Shown in pieces: positions 35,459 through 45,595 of a stretch of 64,000 nucleotides of DNA. The stretch is taken from contig NZ_CP018846.1 in assembly GCF_002025705.1 (NCBI RefSeq), positions 4,889,501 through 4,953,500 on the forward strand. Direction: 5' to 3'. A model generated the notes under the pieces. The model saw nothing but the letters and a program-made list of their open reading frames with translations. It was not told where the DNA came from and searched no databases. Each line of letters starts with the position of its first letter. Position 1 is the first letter of the stretch. This stretch comes from Pseudomonas putida (GTDB lineage Bacteria > Pseudomonadota > Gammaproteobacteria > Pseudomonadales > Pseudomonadaceae). A program made the translations under genes and the position numbers.

Positions 35459-36778
35459 TCAGGAGTGGCTGAGCCTGCTTGAAAACTGCCCCACCGCATC
35501 CACCACCTTCTTCGCTCCTTCCTGGATCTCGACGATCACCCCGCCAGTATCCGCAGCAAGCGCCAGCCCCTGCTCTGCCTGGCGCTTGCTGGTATCGATG
35601 ATATCCACCGCCGCCTGGGCCAGCTGTTCGTTCTGCTGCACCACCTTGGCAATCTCCTCGGTGGCGCTGCTGGTACGCGAGGCCAGCTGCCGCACTTCGT
35701 CGGCGACCACGGCGAAGCCACGGCCCTGCTCGCCGGCGCGGGCGGCTTCGATTGCGGCGTTGAGCGCCAGCAAGTTGGTCTGCCCGGCGATGTCGCTGAT
35801 GGTCTTGATGATTGCGCCAATCACCTTGGACTGCTGGTCCAGTGCCTGGATACCCTCGGCGGCGTCCTGCATGGAGCCTTCAAGGCCGCGCATCACGTCC
35901 ACGGTCTGGGTCACCACTTCGGTGGCCTTGCGGGCGCTGTTGTCGGTTTCCAGCGAGGTGTTGTAAGCAATGTCGGCAGCCTGCGCCACGGCCAGCTCCT
36001 GATTGACCTGATCGGTAATCACGGTGGCGAACTTGACCACCTTGTACAGCACGTCATGGGCATCGAAGATCGGGTTGTACGAGGCTTCCAGCCAGACCGT
36101 GCGGCCATGGGCGTCGACCCGCTTGAAACGGTCGGCCACGTACTCGCCGCGGCGCAGCCTGTCCCAGAAGGCCTGATAGCCGGCAGAGCTGGCTTCTGCC
36201 GGTTCGCAGAACATGCGGTGATGCTTGCCACGCACTTGTTCCAGGCTGTAACCCACCGACTGCAGGAAGCGGTCGTTGGCGGTCAGTACCTCGCCGTCGA
36301 GGTTGAACTCGATCACTGCGGTGGAGCGCATCAGCGCCTTGATCAGACTTTCGTGCTCACGCGATGCTTCGATGGTGCGGGTCAGGTCGCTGGAGTGCAT
36401 GGAGAAATGCCTGATACGACCATCAACACTCTTCACCGGCTGCAGGATCGAACGCAGCCACGCCTCCTGGCCGTTGCCGCGCAGCAGGCGGAAGGCGCCG
36501 TTGAGGTGCTCGCCACGGCTGATGGCGTTTTTCATGCGCTGGTAGAAATCGAGCTTTTTCACGTGCGCGGGCACAATGTCTTCGATGTTGCGGCCAATCA
36601 GTTGCTCGGCGCGGTAGAGCATCTCGCTCTCGAAGTTGCCGTTGACCTGCTCGATACGCCCCTGAGGGTCGAGCTGCAGCACCAGCATCTCGCTGTCGAG
36701 GCTGCTCTTGACCTGCTCGACGGCCATCAGCTCTTCGCGCAGTTGCTGGATTTCTTTCTTGAGCTTGCTGTTGAACAT
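35459..36778 (-). CDS. Soluble PAS-PAS chemoreceptor-like protein
   Basis: A 439-residue cytoplasmic methyl-accepting protein with no membrane segment. A short coiled coil is followed by two PAS domains (about 25-130 and 145-255) and a signalling domain with the tip GQTNLLALNAAIEAARAGEQ at about 320-340. This layout resembles BdlA of P. aeruginosa, which senses conditions for biofilm dispersal, and Aer-like energy sensors; the PAS ligand cannot be told. The ATG at 36778 has GGGAG ahead; the longer frame to 36823 is not needed. Divergent from the glycosyltransferase gene. Confidence 0.85.
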   Translation of the reverse strand: MFNSKLKKEIQQLREELMAVEQVKSSLDSEMLVLQLDPQGRIEQVNGNFESEMLYRAEQLIGRNIEDIVPAHVKKLDFYQRMKNAISRGEHLNGAFRLLRGNGQEAWLRSILQPVKSVDGRIRHFSMHSSDLTRTIEASREHESLIKALMRSTAVIEFNLDGEVLTANDRFLQSVGYSLEQVRGKHHRMFCEPAEASSAGYQAFWDRLRRGEYVADRFKRVDAHGRTVWLEASYNPIFDAHDVLYKVVKFATVITDQVNQELAVAQAADIAYNTSLETDNSARKATEVVTQTVDVMRGLEGSMQDAAEGIQALDQQSKVIGAIIKTISDIAGQTNLLALNAAIEAARAGEQGRGFAVVADEVRQLASRTSSATEEIAKVVQQNEQLAQAAVDIIDTSKRQAEQGLALAADTGGVIVEIQEGAKKVVDAVGQFSSRLSHS

Positions 36779-36956
36779 CACCGCACTCCCGGAGCGCATC
36801 AACCGATTCGGATGCATCTTCATCGGCTGCGCGTCGTGCCGCTTGAGCGCCCTGAAAAGAAATATTCACAAAGCCGAAACTGCCGGAAATCAGGCGTCAC
36901 CTGCGCGTCACAAGGCTGTCATGTGAGCGCAACGCAGCAGGCGGACACTTTTTGTC

Positions 36957-38171
36957 ATGAATACACCCGCCCTACGCATTTCCCTCGTCAGCGAAACCTT
37001 CCCACCCGAAATCAACGGCGTGGCCAACACCCTTGGCCGCCTCAGCGAAGGTTTGCGACAGCGCGGTCACCAGGTAGAAATCGTTCGCCCGCGGCAAGCC
37101 AACGAAGCACCGACGAACGATGAACAGGGCCTGTTGCTCTGCCGTGGCTGGGCGCTGCCCGGCTATCCCGGCCTGCAGTGGGGCGAAGTGTCGATGCACA
37201 AGCTGCTGCGCCGCTGGCGCCGGCAGCGCCCGGACGTGCTGTACATCGCAACCGAAGGTCCATTGGGCCTCAGCGCCCTGCGCGCTGCCCGGCGCCTGGG
37301 GGTTGCCGTGGTCAGTGGCTTTCACACCAATTTCCCGCAATATTCCGGCCAATACGGCCTCGGCCTGCTGGCGCGCCTGCTCACCCATTACCTGCGCTGG
37401 TTCCATCGGCGCACCGCCGCCACGCTGGTACCTAGCGTCAGCCAGCGCCTGGAACTGGAGCGCCGCGGGTTCGAGCGCCTGGCCTTGATGGCCCGGGGTG
37501 TCGACGCCAGCCTGTTCTCCCCGGCCCGCCGCAGCCAGGCGTTACGGGAAAGCTGGGGGCTCGGCGCCGACGACATCGCCGTACTGCACGTCGGGCGCCT
37601 GGCCGCAGAAAAGAACCTGGGGCTGTTGCAACCCTGCCTGCAAGCCTTGCAGAAGACTTATCCACAGCGACGTCTGCGTCTGGTGGTGGTGGGCGATGGC
37701 CCGCAGCGGGCAGCCCTCGAGCAGCAGATGCCGGATGCGCTGTTTTGCGGCGCTCAGCGCGGCGAAGCGCTGGCCGAGCATTACGCCAGCGGTGACCTGT
37801 TCCTGTTTCCGAGCCTGACCGAAACCTTCGGCAACGTGGTACTCGAAGCCATGGCCTCGGGCCTGGCCGTAGTCGCCTACGACGAAGCCGCCGCAGCCCA
37901 GCATATCCGCCATGGCCACAGCGGCGCACTGGCCATGCCTGGCGACCAGTGCGCGTTCATCGATGCCGCGAGCTGGCTGCTGGAAGAAGACGAGACCCTG
38001 CGCCGGGTCCGCCTCAATGCCCGCCAGCACGCCAGCCGTCAAGGCTGGCCCGCGATCGTCGAGCAGTTCGAATCACACCTGTTGAACGCCTGCCATACGG
38101 CACCAGCCGGCACCCGGCCGACAGGCGCCGCGCTGGCGATCAAGCCAGGGTCGTCAACGCCTCACGGCTGA
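36957..38171 (+). CDS. GT4-type glycosyltransferase
   Basis: A 404-residue retaining GT-B enzyme. The N-terminal acceptor domain starts ISLVSETFPPEINGVANT. The C-terminal nucleotide-sugar domain has LHVGRLAAEKN, VVGDGPQ and the EX7E region LTETFGNVVLEAMASG. It probably transfers a mannosyl or glucosyl residue to a lipid or exopolysaccharide; donor and acceptor are unknown. Its 3' end overlaps the converging oxidoreductase gene by 32 bp. Confidence 0.88.
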   Translation: MNTPALRISLVSETFPPEINGVANTLGRLSEGLRQRGHQVEIVRPRQANEAPTNDEQGLLLCRGWALPGYPGLQWGEVSMHKLLRRWRRQRPDVLYIATEGPLGLSALRAARRLGVAVVSGFHTNFPQYSGQYGLGLLARLLTHYLRWFHRRTAATLVPSVSQRLELERRGFERLALMARGVDASLFSPARRSQALRESWGLGADDIAVLHVGRLAAEKNLGLLQPCLQALQKTYPQRRLRLVVVGDGPQRAALEQQMPDALFCGAQRGEALAEHYASGDLFLFPSLTETFGNVVLEAMASGLAVVAYDEAAAAQHIRHGHSGALAMPGDQCAFIDAASWLLEEDETLRRVRLNARQHASRQGWPAIVEQFESHLLNACHTAPAGTRPTGAALAIKPGSSTPHG

Positions 38172-39243
38172 ACGGCAGCACATCCGCTTCACGCCCTTCA
38201 CGCACCTTCTGCGCCCATTCGGCATCCACCAGCAGTGCGCGGCCAACCGCCACCAGGTCGAACTCTTCATCACCCAGACGACGCAGCAAGCCTTCCAGGC
38301 TGGCAGGCTTGGCCACCTTGTCGGTGTCGACCATGAACTGCAGGAACTCGCCATCGAGCCCCACACTGCCGACGGTGATGGTCGGTTTGCCGGTGAGTGT
38401 GCGGGTCCAGCCGGCCAGGTTCAGCTCGGAACCTTCAAACTCTGGCTCCCAGAAGCGTCGGGTCGAGCAATGGAAGATATCCACACCTGCCGCCGACAGC
38501 GGCTCAAGGAATGCGGCCAGTGCTTGCGGGGTTTCCACCAGGCGCGCGCTGTAGTCCTGCTGCTTCCACTGCGAGAAGCGGAAGATGATCGGGAAGTCCG
38601 CCCCCACGGCGGCGCGCACGGCCTGGATCAGCTCGATGGCGAAGCGCGAGCGGCCGGCCAGGTCACCGCCATACTCGTCGCTGCGGCGGTTGCTGGCCTC
38701 CCAGAAGAACTGGTCGATCAGGTAGCCGTGGGCGCCATGGATCTCCACGCCATCCATGCCGATGGCCTTGGCGTCGCGGGCCGCGTCGGCGAAGGCGGTG
38801 ATCACTTCGCGGATATCGTCATGGGTCATGCCATGCACCAGCACCTGCCCGTCCTTGAGCTTCTCGCTCGGCCCGTAACCCGGCACGCTGGCGTCCGGCT
38901 CGGTACCCAGGCGGCGCACCGTGCCCACGTGCCACAGCTGCGGCACGATACGGCCACCTTCGGCATGCACCGCGTCGACTACCTGCTTCCAGCCGGCCAA
39001 GGCATCTTCACCATGAAAGCGCGGCACATTGGGGTAACCGTTGGCGGCCTTGTGACCGACCGTGGTGCCCTCGGTGATGATCAGTCCCACACCTGCTGCG
39101 GCACGGCGGCGGTAGTACTCGACCACGCCAGCGTGCGGCACGCCACCGGGGCAAAAAGTACGGGTCATGGGCGCCATGACGACGCGGGTCGGCAGCTCGA
39201 GCGCGCCGAGGGTAAAGGGTTGGAACAGTGGGTTGGTGGACAT
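38140..39243 (-). CDS. NADH:flavin oxidoreductase, Old Yellow Enzyme family
   Basis: A 367-residue FMN TIM-barrel ene-reductase: LFQPFTLGALELPTRVVMAP at the start, GVGLIITEGTTV, PQLWHVG, EIHGAHGYLIDQFF and the C-terminal DLVAVGRALLVD. It reduces activated C=C bonds or nitro compounds with NAD(P)H; the physiological substrate is unknown. The ATG at 39243 (MSTNPLFQPF) matches family starts. A REP pair lies upstream. Confidence 0.9.
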   Translation of the reverse strand: MSTNPLFQPFTLGALELPTRVVMAPMTRTFCPGGVPHAGVVEYYRRRAAAGVGLIITEGTTVGHKAANGYPNVPRFHGEDALAGWKQVVDAVHAEGGRIVPQLWHVGTVRRLGTEPDASVPGYGPSEKLKDGQVLVHGMTHDDIREVITAFADAARDAKAIGMDGVEIHGAHGYLIDQFFWEASNRRSDEYGGDLAGRSRFAIELIQAVRAAVGADFPIIFRFSQWKQQDYSARLVETPQALAAFLEPLSAAGVDIFHCSTRRFWEPEFEGSELNLAGWTRTLTGKPTITVGSVGLDGEFLQFMVDTDKVAKPASLEGLLRRLGDEEFDLVAVGRALLVDAEWAQKVREGREADVLPFSREALTTLA

Positions 39244-39351
39244 TGGCGCTTCCGTCTGGTGGAGGAAATGCGCCTGAGGGTAGGGGCAGCGCGGGGCTGG
39301 GCCCAGCATTATTGATTTGAGTGATTCGCAGGTATCGTGGTGGACGACTAT

Positions 39352-39422
39352 GGGAACGGGTTTATCCGCGAATGCATCGGCATGGCCACTGCAGCATTCG
39401 CGGGTAAACCCGCCCCCACAAG
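39352..39422. repeat. REP element pair (variant core)
   Basis: GGGAACGGGTTTATCCGCGA (39352-39371) faces GCATTCGCGGGTAAACCCGC (39394-39413), the other common P. putida REP type. It lies between the leftward oxidoreductase start and the end of the leftward glutathione peroxidase gene. Confidence 0.7.
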
Positions 39423-39430
39423 GTGTGCAG

Positions 39431-39913
39431 TCAGCTCAAGGCCTTTTCGATTGCCTGTACCACGGACGGATCATCCGGCGCGGTACGCGGGGCAAAACGC
39501 GCCAGCACCCGGCCATCCTTGCCCACCAGAAACTTCTCGAAGTTCCAGCTGATGTCCCCCGGGAATTCGGCGCCCTCGCCCGCCAGCAGGCGGTACAGAG
39601 AGTGGCGCTGCGGCCCGTTGACTTCAAGCTTGGCGCCGAGCGGGAAGCTCACGCCATAGTTCAGGCTGCAGAAATCCTGGATTTCCCGTTCGCTGCCAGG
39701 CTCTTGGCCGGCGAACTGGTTGCAGGGCAGGCCCAGCACATTGAAGCCCTTGCCCTTGAACTGCTGCTGGAGCTTTTCCAGCGAGGCGTATTGCGGCGTC
39801 AAACCACACTTGGAGGCAACATTGACCACCAGCACCACCTGGCCCTTGAACGGTGCCAGGGGCAGATCCTCGCCGTTCAGCGCCTTCAACGTCAGGTCGT
39901 GAAATGCACTCAT
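39431..39913 (-). CDS. Glutathione peroxidase family protein (thiol type)
   Basis: A 160-residue peroxidase that reduces H2O2 or lipid peroxides, likely using thioredoxin or glutathione. The peroxidatic residue is C36 in NVASKCGLTPQY (cysteine, not selenocysteine). The LPCNQFAGQEPG and WNFEKFLV motifs carry the conserved Gln and Trp. The ATG at 39913 follows GAGAGGGG. Confidence 0.92.
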   Translation of the reverse strand: MSAFHDLTLKALNGEDLPLAPFKGQVVLVVNVASKCGLTPQYASLEKLQQQFKGKGFNVLGLPCNQFAGQEPGSEREIQDFCSLNYGVSFPLGAKLEVNGPQRHSLYRLLAGEGAEFPGDISWNFEKFLVGKDGRVLARFAPRTAPDDPSVVQAIEKALS

Positions 39914-40059
39914 GATGAATCCCCTCTCAAGTTCCCGGTTGCCGCAGGGGGCGAATTGCGCCCACTAAAAAGGCGCTCTTCCAAGCCGCGCACCTCCCGC
40001 TGGAGAGGCATGCCGGCTTGTCCGAGCGCCTGGCGACTTTCTGAGCTTAGCGCAGAAAA

Positions 40060-40545
40060 TCAGTGGTGATGGCCACCTTCACCGTGGATGTGACGGTGAG
40101 CGATTTCTTCTTCGCTGGCGTCACGCACGTCGACAACCTTGACCTTGAAGTTCAGGCGCTGGCCAGCCAGCGGGTGGTTGCCGTCGACGGTGATGTCATC
40201 GCCGTCGATATCGCGAATGGTGACGATCTGCATCTGGCCATCCGGCGCCGAAGCGTGGAACTGCATGCCGACTTCCAGCTGGTCGACGCCTTCGAACAGG
40301 CTGCGGTTCAGGGTGCTGACCAGCTCGGCCAGGTACTCGCCGTAGGCGTCTTCCGGCTCGATGGCAACTTCCAGCTCGTCACCGGCTTGCTTGCCTTCCA
40401 GGGCTTTTTCCAGGCCCGGGATGATGTTGGCGGCACCGTGCAGGTAAACCAGCGGCGCACCACCGGCGGAGCTGTCGATGGTCTCCCCGGCGTCGTTGGT
40501 CAGGGTATAGTCGATGGAGACAGCCTTGTTGGCGGCGATCAGCAT
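40060..40545 (-). CDS. slyD: SlyD-type FKBP peptidyl-prolyl isomerase
   Basis: Folding helper and metallochaperone. The 161-residue protein has an FKBP half-domain, then the inserted IF domain (about 65-125, starting after PEDAYGEY), and ends in a short histidine-rich tail (HRHIHGEGGHHH) that can bind nickel or zinc. AAAGGT precedes the ATG at 40545. Divergent from the DUF3565 gene, with overlapping start regions. Confidence 0.92.
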   Translation of the reverse strand: MLIAANKAVSIDYTLTNDAGETIDSSAGGAPLVYLHGAANIIPGLEKALEGKQAGDELEVAIEPEDAYGEYLAELVSTLNRSLFEGVDQLEVGMQFHASAPDGQMQIVTIRDIDGDDITVDGNHPLAGQRLNFKVKVVDVRDASEEEIAHRHIHGEGGHHH

Positions 40546-40846
40546 GGGGCAAGACCTTTTGCAAAAGTATGTAGAGCGGACAAGTGTAACCAAGGCATCG
40601 CCCGATTGCGACCGCAGCGCGGACGAGGGGCGACCCATCAGTCGGATCACCGGCTTCCACCAGGACGAAGAAGGCCACTGGGTGGTCGAGCTGTCCTGCG
40701 GCCATACCCAGCACCTGCGCCACCAGCCACCGTGGCAGGCACGGCCGTGGGTACTCGACGCCGGGCAGCGCGCCCGGCGCATCGGCCAGGCATTCGCCTG
40801 TGGCTGGTGCGCACAAGGGGCCGATAGCGCTACCCTTGGGCGTTGA
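40544..40846 (+). CDS. DUF3565 family protein
   Basis: About 100 residues. The family core is RPISRITGFHQDEEGHWVVE with LSCGHTQHLRHQPPW and a final CGWC; the cysteines and histidines suggest a metal-binding fold of unknown role. The start is uncertain: the ATG at 40544 overlaps the slyD start on the other strand, and most family members begin nearer the conserved core. pta starts 31 nt after it. Confidence 0.7.
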   Translation: MGQDLLQKYVERTSVTKASPDCDRSADEGRPISRITGFHQDEEGHWVVELSCGHTQHLRHQPPWQARPWVLDAGQRARRIGQAFACGWCAQGADSATLGR

Positions 40847-40877
40847 TTTCTTGCACCGCTTATTTCGAGAAGCACGC

Positions 40878-42965
<2,088 letters not shown>

Positions 42966-42970
42966 ATACT

Positions 42971-43088
42971 GGGGGCGCTTTGCGCCCCTATCGCGACACA
43001 AGGCCGCTCCTACAGGGGGCCGCATAGTTCTGAAACTGCCTGCGGGAGCGGCCTTGTGTCGCGACAGGGCCGCAAAGCGGCCCCGGCG
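42971..43088. repeat. REP element pair between converging genes
   Basis: Two inverted REP copies (about 42971-43020 and 43040-43088), each containing the GCGACACAAGGCCGCTCC core or its complement. They sit exactly between the ends of pta and the OmpA-like lipoprotein gene. Confidence 0.85.
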
Positions 43089-43093
43089 ATCAA

Positions 43094-43819
43094 TTATGGG
43101 TACTGCTGAACCTGGCCCTGCTGCTGGTCATACTGCTGACCCGGGATAGGCTTCAGGTTGACCTCCACACGGCGGTTCTGTGCACGGCCATTGGCGTCGG
43201 CGTTGCTGGCGATCGGCTGGTCCGGGCCCATGCCACGTACCGTCACACGCGAAGCATCCACACCCTGCGAAGTCAGGTAAGTGCTGACTGCCTGAGCGCG
43301 GCGCTGCGACAGGTCCATGTTGTGCTGGCGGCTGCCGGTGCTGTCGGTGAAGCCCACCACTTCGATGGTGTTCTGGTTGAACGACTTGAACGAGTTGGCC
43401 AGGTTGTTCAGCGGGTTGTAGAAGCTCGGCGAAATGTTGGCCGAGTCGGTGGCGAAGGTGATGTTGCCCGGCATGATCAGCTTGATCTGGTCACCCTGGC
43501 GCTGTACTTCGACGCCGGTGTTGGCCATTTTCGCGCGCAGTTCGGCTTCCTGCTTGTCGGCGTAGTAGCCGTAACCGGCAGCGGCGGCACCCACTGCGGC
43601 GGCGCCGATCAGCGCGCCCTTGCCACGGTTGTTGTGGTCGATGGCGGCACCGGCGATAGCACCGGCCAGCGCGCCCAGGCCGCCGTACTTGGCGGTCTTG
43701 CTCATACCGGTAGACTCGCCCTGAGCCTGGCCCTGGCTGTTGTAAGGATTCTGCCCGGCGCAGCCGGTCATCAGGGCTGCAGCGGTTGCGACGATAATCA
43801 GACGACGCATGGTGAACAT
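43094..43819 (-). CDS. OmpA-family lipoprotein with glycine zipper (YiaD-like)
   Basis: A 241-residue outer-membrane lipoprotein. It has a signal peptide ending in the lipobox LMTGC (C20), a glycine-zipper segment (about 46-85, rich in GALAGAIAGAA), and a C-terminal OmpA peptidoglycan-binding domain (about 108-228) with GFTDSTGSRQHNMDLSQRRA carrying the conserved D and R. The ATG at 43819 has AGGAG 7 nt ahead; the TTG at 43825 is not needed. Confidence 0.92.
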   Translation of the reverse strand: MFTMRRLIIVATAAALMTGCAGQNPYNSQGQAQGESTGMSKTAKYGGLGALAGAIAGAAIDHNNRGKGALIGAAAVGAAAAGYGYYADKQEAELRAKMANTGVEVQRQGDQIKLIMPGNITFATDSANISPSFYNPLNNLANSFKSFNQNTIEVVGFTDSTGSRQHNMDLSQRRAQAVSTYLTSQGVDASRVTVRGMGPDQPIASNADANGRAQNRRVEVNLKPIPGQQYDQQQGQVQQYP

Positions 43820-43928
43820 GGACAAGCTCCTACAAAAATTCGTGTGTGCGGCAGATCATGGAGGGATCTATGCCAGCCTTGGATTGCCAGGATACGGAAA
43901 AATTCCATGAAAGGCTTTTCATGCCAGT

Positions 43929-44573
43929 TCAGGCACGTACGAAAGGGTTTTCGCGCATCTCGTCGCCCAGGCGTGTATCAGGCCCGTGGCCAGTGACCAC
44001 GATGGCATCTTCGTCCAGCCGATACAGCCGTTCCTTGATCGATCGCACGATAGCGCGCTGATCGCCGCCCCACAGGTCGGTACGGCCGATACCACGGCGG
44101 AACAGGGTGTCACCGGCGATCAATAGCTTGGCGTCGGCGAACCAGAAACTCATCGAACCTGGCGTGTGCCCTGGCGTGTGCAGAGCAACACCACAGCCGC
44201 AGGCAAGTTCCTCGTCATCGCCGAGCCAACGGTCTGGCGACGGCACCGGGGTATAAGGCACGCCGAACATCTGGCATTGCATTTCCAGGTTGTCCCACAG
44301 CGGCTGGTCCTGCTTGTGCAGGTGCAAGGTAGCGCCGGTGAGCTCCTTGAGCTTGCCCGAAGCGAGGAAATGGTCGAAGTGCGCGTGGGTGTGGATGATG
44401 CTTGCCAGAGTCAGGCCATGGGCCTGCAGGCGGGCGAGGATCTTGTCCGGGTCACCACCCGGGTCGACGACGATGGCCTTCTTGCTGACCGGGTCGCCGA
44501 TCAGCGTGCAGTTGCACTGCAGGGGGCCTACGGGGAAGGTTTCGCGGATGAGAGTGGTTGGGGCAGTGTTCAT
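43929..44573 (-). CDS. Metallo-beta-lactamase-fold hydrolase (glyoxalase II-like)
   Basis: A 214-residue soluble hydrolase of the type II glyoxalase (GloC/YcbL) kind, likely a thioester hydrolase. Metal ligands: H63, H65, D67 and H68 in THAHFDH, the histidine in TPGHTPGSM, the aspartate in AGDTLF and a late GHG. It lacks the extra C-terminal substrate domain of classic GloB. AGGAGT precedes the ATG. Confidence 0.88.
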   Translation of the reverse strand: MNTAPTTLIRETFPVGPLQCNCTLIGDPVSKKAIVVDPGGDPDKILARLQAHGLTLASIIHTHAHFDHFLASGKLKELTGATLHLHKQDQPLWDNLEMQCQMFGVPYTPVPSPDRWLGDDEELACGCGVALHTPGHTPGSMSFWFADAKLLIAGDTLFRRGIGRTDLWGGDQRAIVRSIKERLYRLDEDAIVVTGHGPDTRLGDEMRENPFVRA

Positions 44574-44634
44574 GGGGACTCCTGACTACTGTCGGGATGG
44601 TAGCGTGGTCTGGAGTGCCTGTCTTGGGAGATAC

Positions 44635-44868
44635 AGCGCCTGTGAGATCGAGCGCCGCCCGCGCGGCGCATCGCGGATGAATCCGCTCCTACATTTGTTG
44701 CAACGTGGCCATGCCTGTGAGGCCATGGTTGTCAGCCGGTTTACACGGCTCAAGAGATGCGCGAGGGCAGGCGACCATGGCTTAACAGGTTCGGCACGTT
44801 GCAACAGATGTAGGAGCGGATTCATCCGCGATGCGCCGCGCGGGCGGCGCTCGATCTCATAGGCGCTG
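44635..44868. repeat. 73-bp inverted repeat with REP-like core
   Basis: Arms at 44635-44707 and 44796-44868 are near-perfect inverted copies that include CGCGGATGAATCCGCTCCTA and GTTGCAACGTG, around an 88-nt loop with its own partial pairing. They fill the 329-bp gap between two leftward genes. Frames inside are artefacts of the repeat. Larger than the ordinary REP pairs here. Confidence 0.75.
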
Positions 44869-44902
44869 AAGATGCTGTGGCGAACACATGGCGGCCCTGA
44901 CG

Positions 44903-45595
44903 CTAAGGCAAATACAACCTGAACAACCCGCCCCCAAGCGCCCCACCATTGGCAATCTCGATCCGGCCGCGCACGCCATTACGCGCATGCAACGCCGCAA
45001 TCCGCGCCGCGAAGTACAGCCCGAGCCCGGTACTGCCGCTCTGCGAGTCGATGCCCTGCACGTAATCCTGCTGACGCTCGAGCATCTTCGCCGGATAGCC
45101 CGGGCCGTCGTCGTTGACGCTGATGACCAGATGCTCATCTTCCTCGCCAATGCTGACCAACAACGCATGGCCGGCATAGCGGGTGGCGTTGGTGATCACG
45201 TTGGCGATCACCGAGGCCACCAGCTCGCGGTCGAAGAAACCTAGCGGGTTGTCGGTGTCGACACGCCAGGTCGCCAGAATGTCGTTGTGCTGCAGCACTT
45301 CCTGGTGGGCCGCCAGCTGGGCTTCGATGAAGTCATCCAGCTCATGGTAATCCGGGCATACCGGCAGCTGGTTTACACCCAGCTTGTATAGCCCCAGCAA
45401 CTGCACCAGCATGCCGTTGAGGTGGCGGAACTCATGCTCGATCACCCCCTGCTCGGTACCGCTGCGCCATTCTTCAGGCAGCCGTGCCAGCCACTGGTCA
45501 TGGGACTGGATCAGCGCTGACAGCGAGTTCTTCAGGTCATGCACGGTGGAGGCGATCACCGTGGAAAAATCCAGCCCCTGGTTATCCTGGCTCAT
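44903..45595 (-). CDS. Soluble sensor histidine kinase
   Basis: A 230-residue kinase without membrane segment. The phospho-acceptor is H19 in STVHDLKNSLSAL, and the HATPase part has NVITNATRYA (N box), NDDGPGYP (G1) and GSTGLGLYFA (G2). There is no sensor domain, so it probably answers to a partner. Its ATG overlaps the stop of the receiver-TPR gene (ATGA), which points to a coupled two-component pair. Confidence 0.88.
   Translation of the reverse strand: MSQDNQGLDFSTVIASTVHDLKNSLSALIQSHDQWLARLPEEWRSGTEQGVIEHEFRHLNGMLVQLLGLYKLGVNQLPVCPDYHELDDFIEAQLAAHQEVLQHNDILATWRVDTDNPLGFFDRELVASVIANVITNATRYAGHALLVSIGEEDEHLVISVNDDGPGYPAKMLERQQDYVQGIDSQSGSTGLGLYFAARIAALHARNGVRGRIEIANGGALGGGLFRLYLP

Noticed and set aside
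44586..44825. 79-codon leftward frame
   Set aside because: Runs through the long inverted repeat and reproduces the peptide RSGFIRDAPRGRRS that repeat copies encode by chance.
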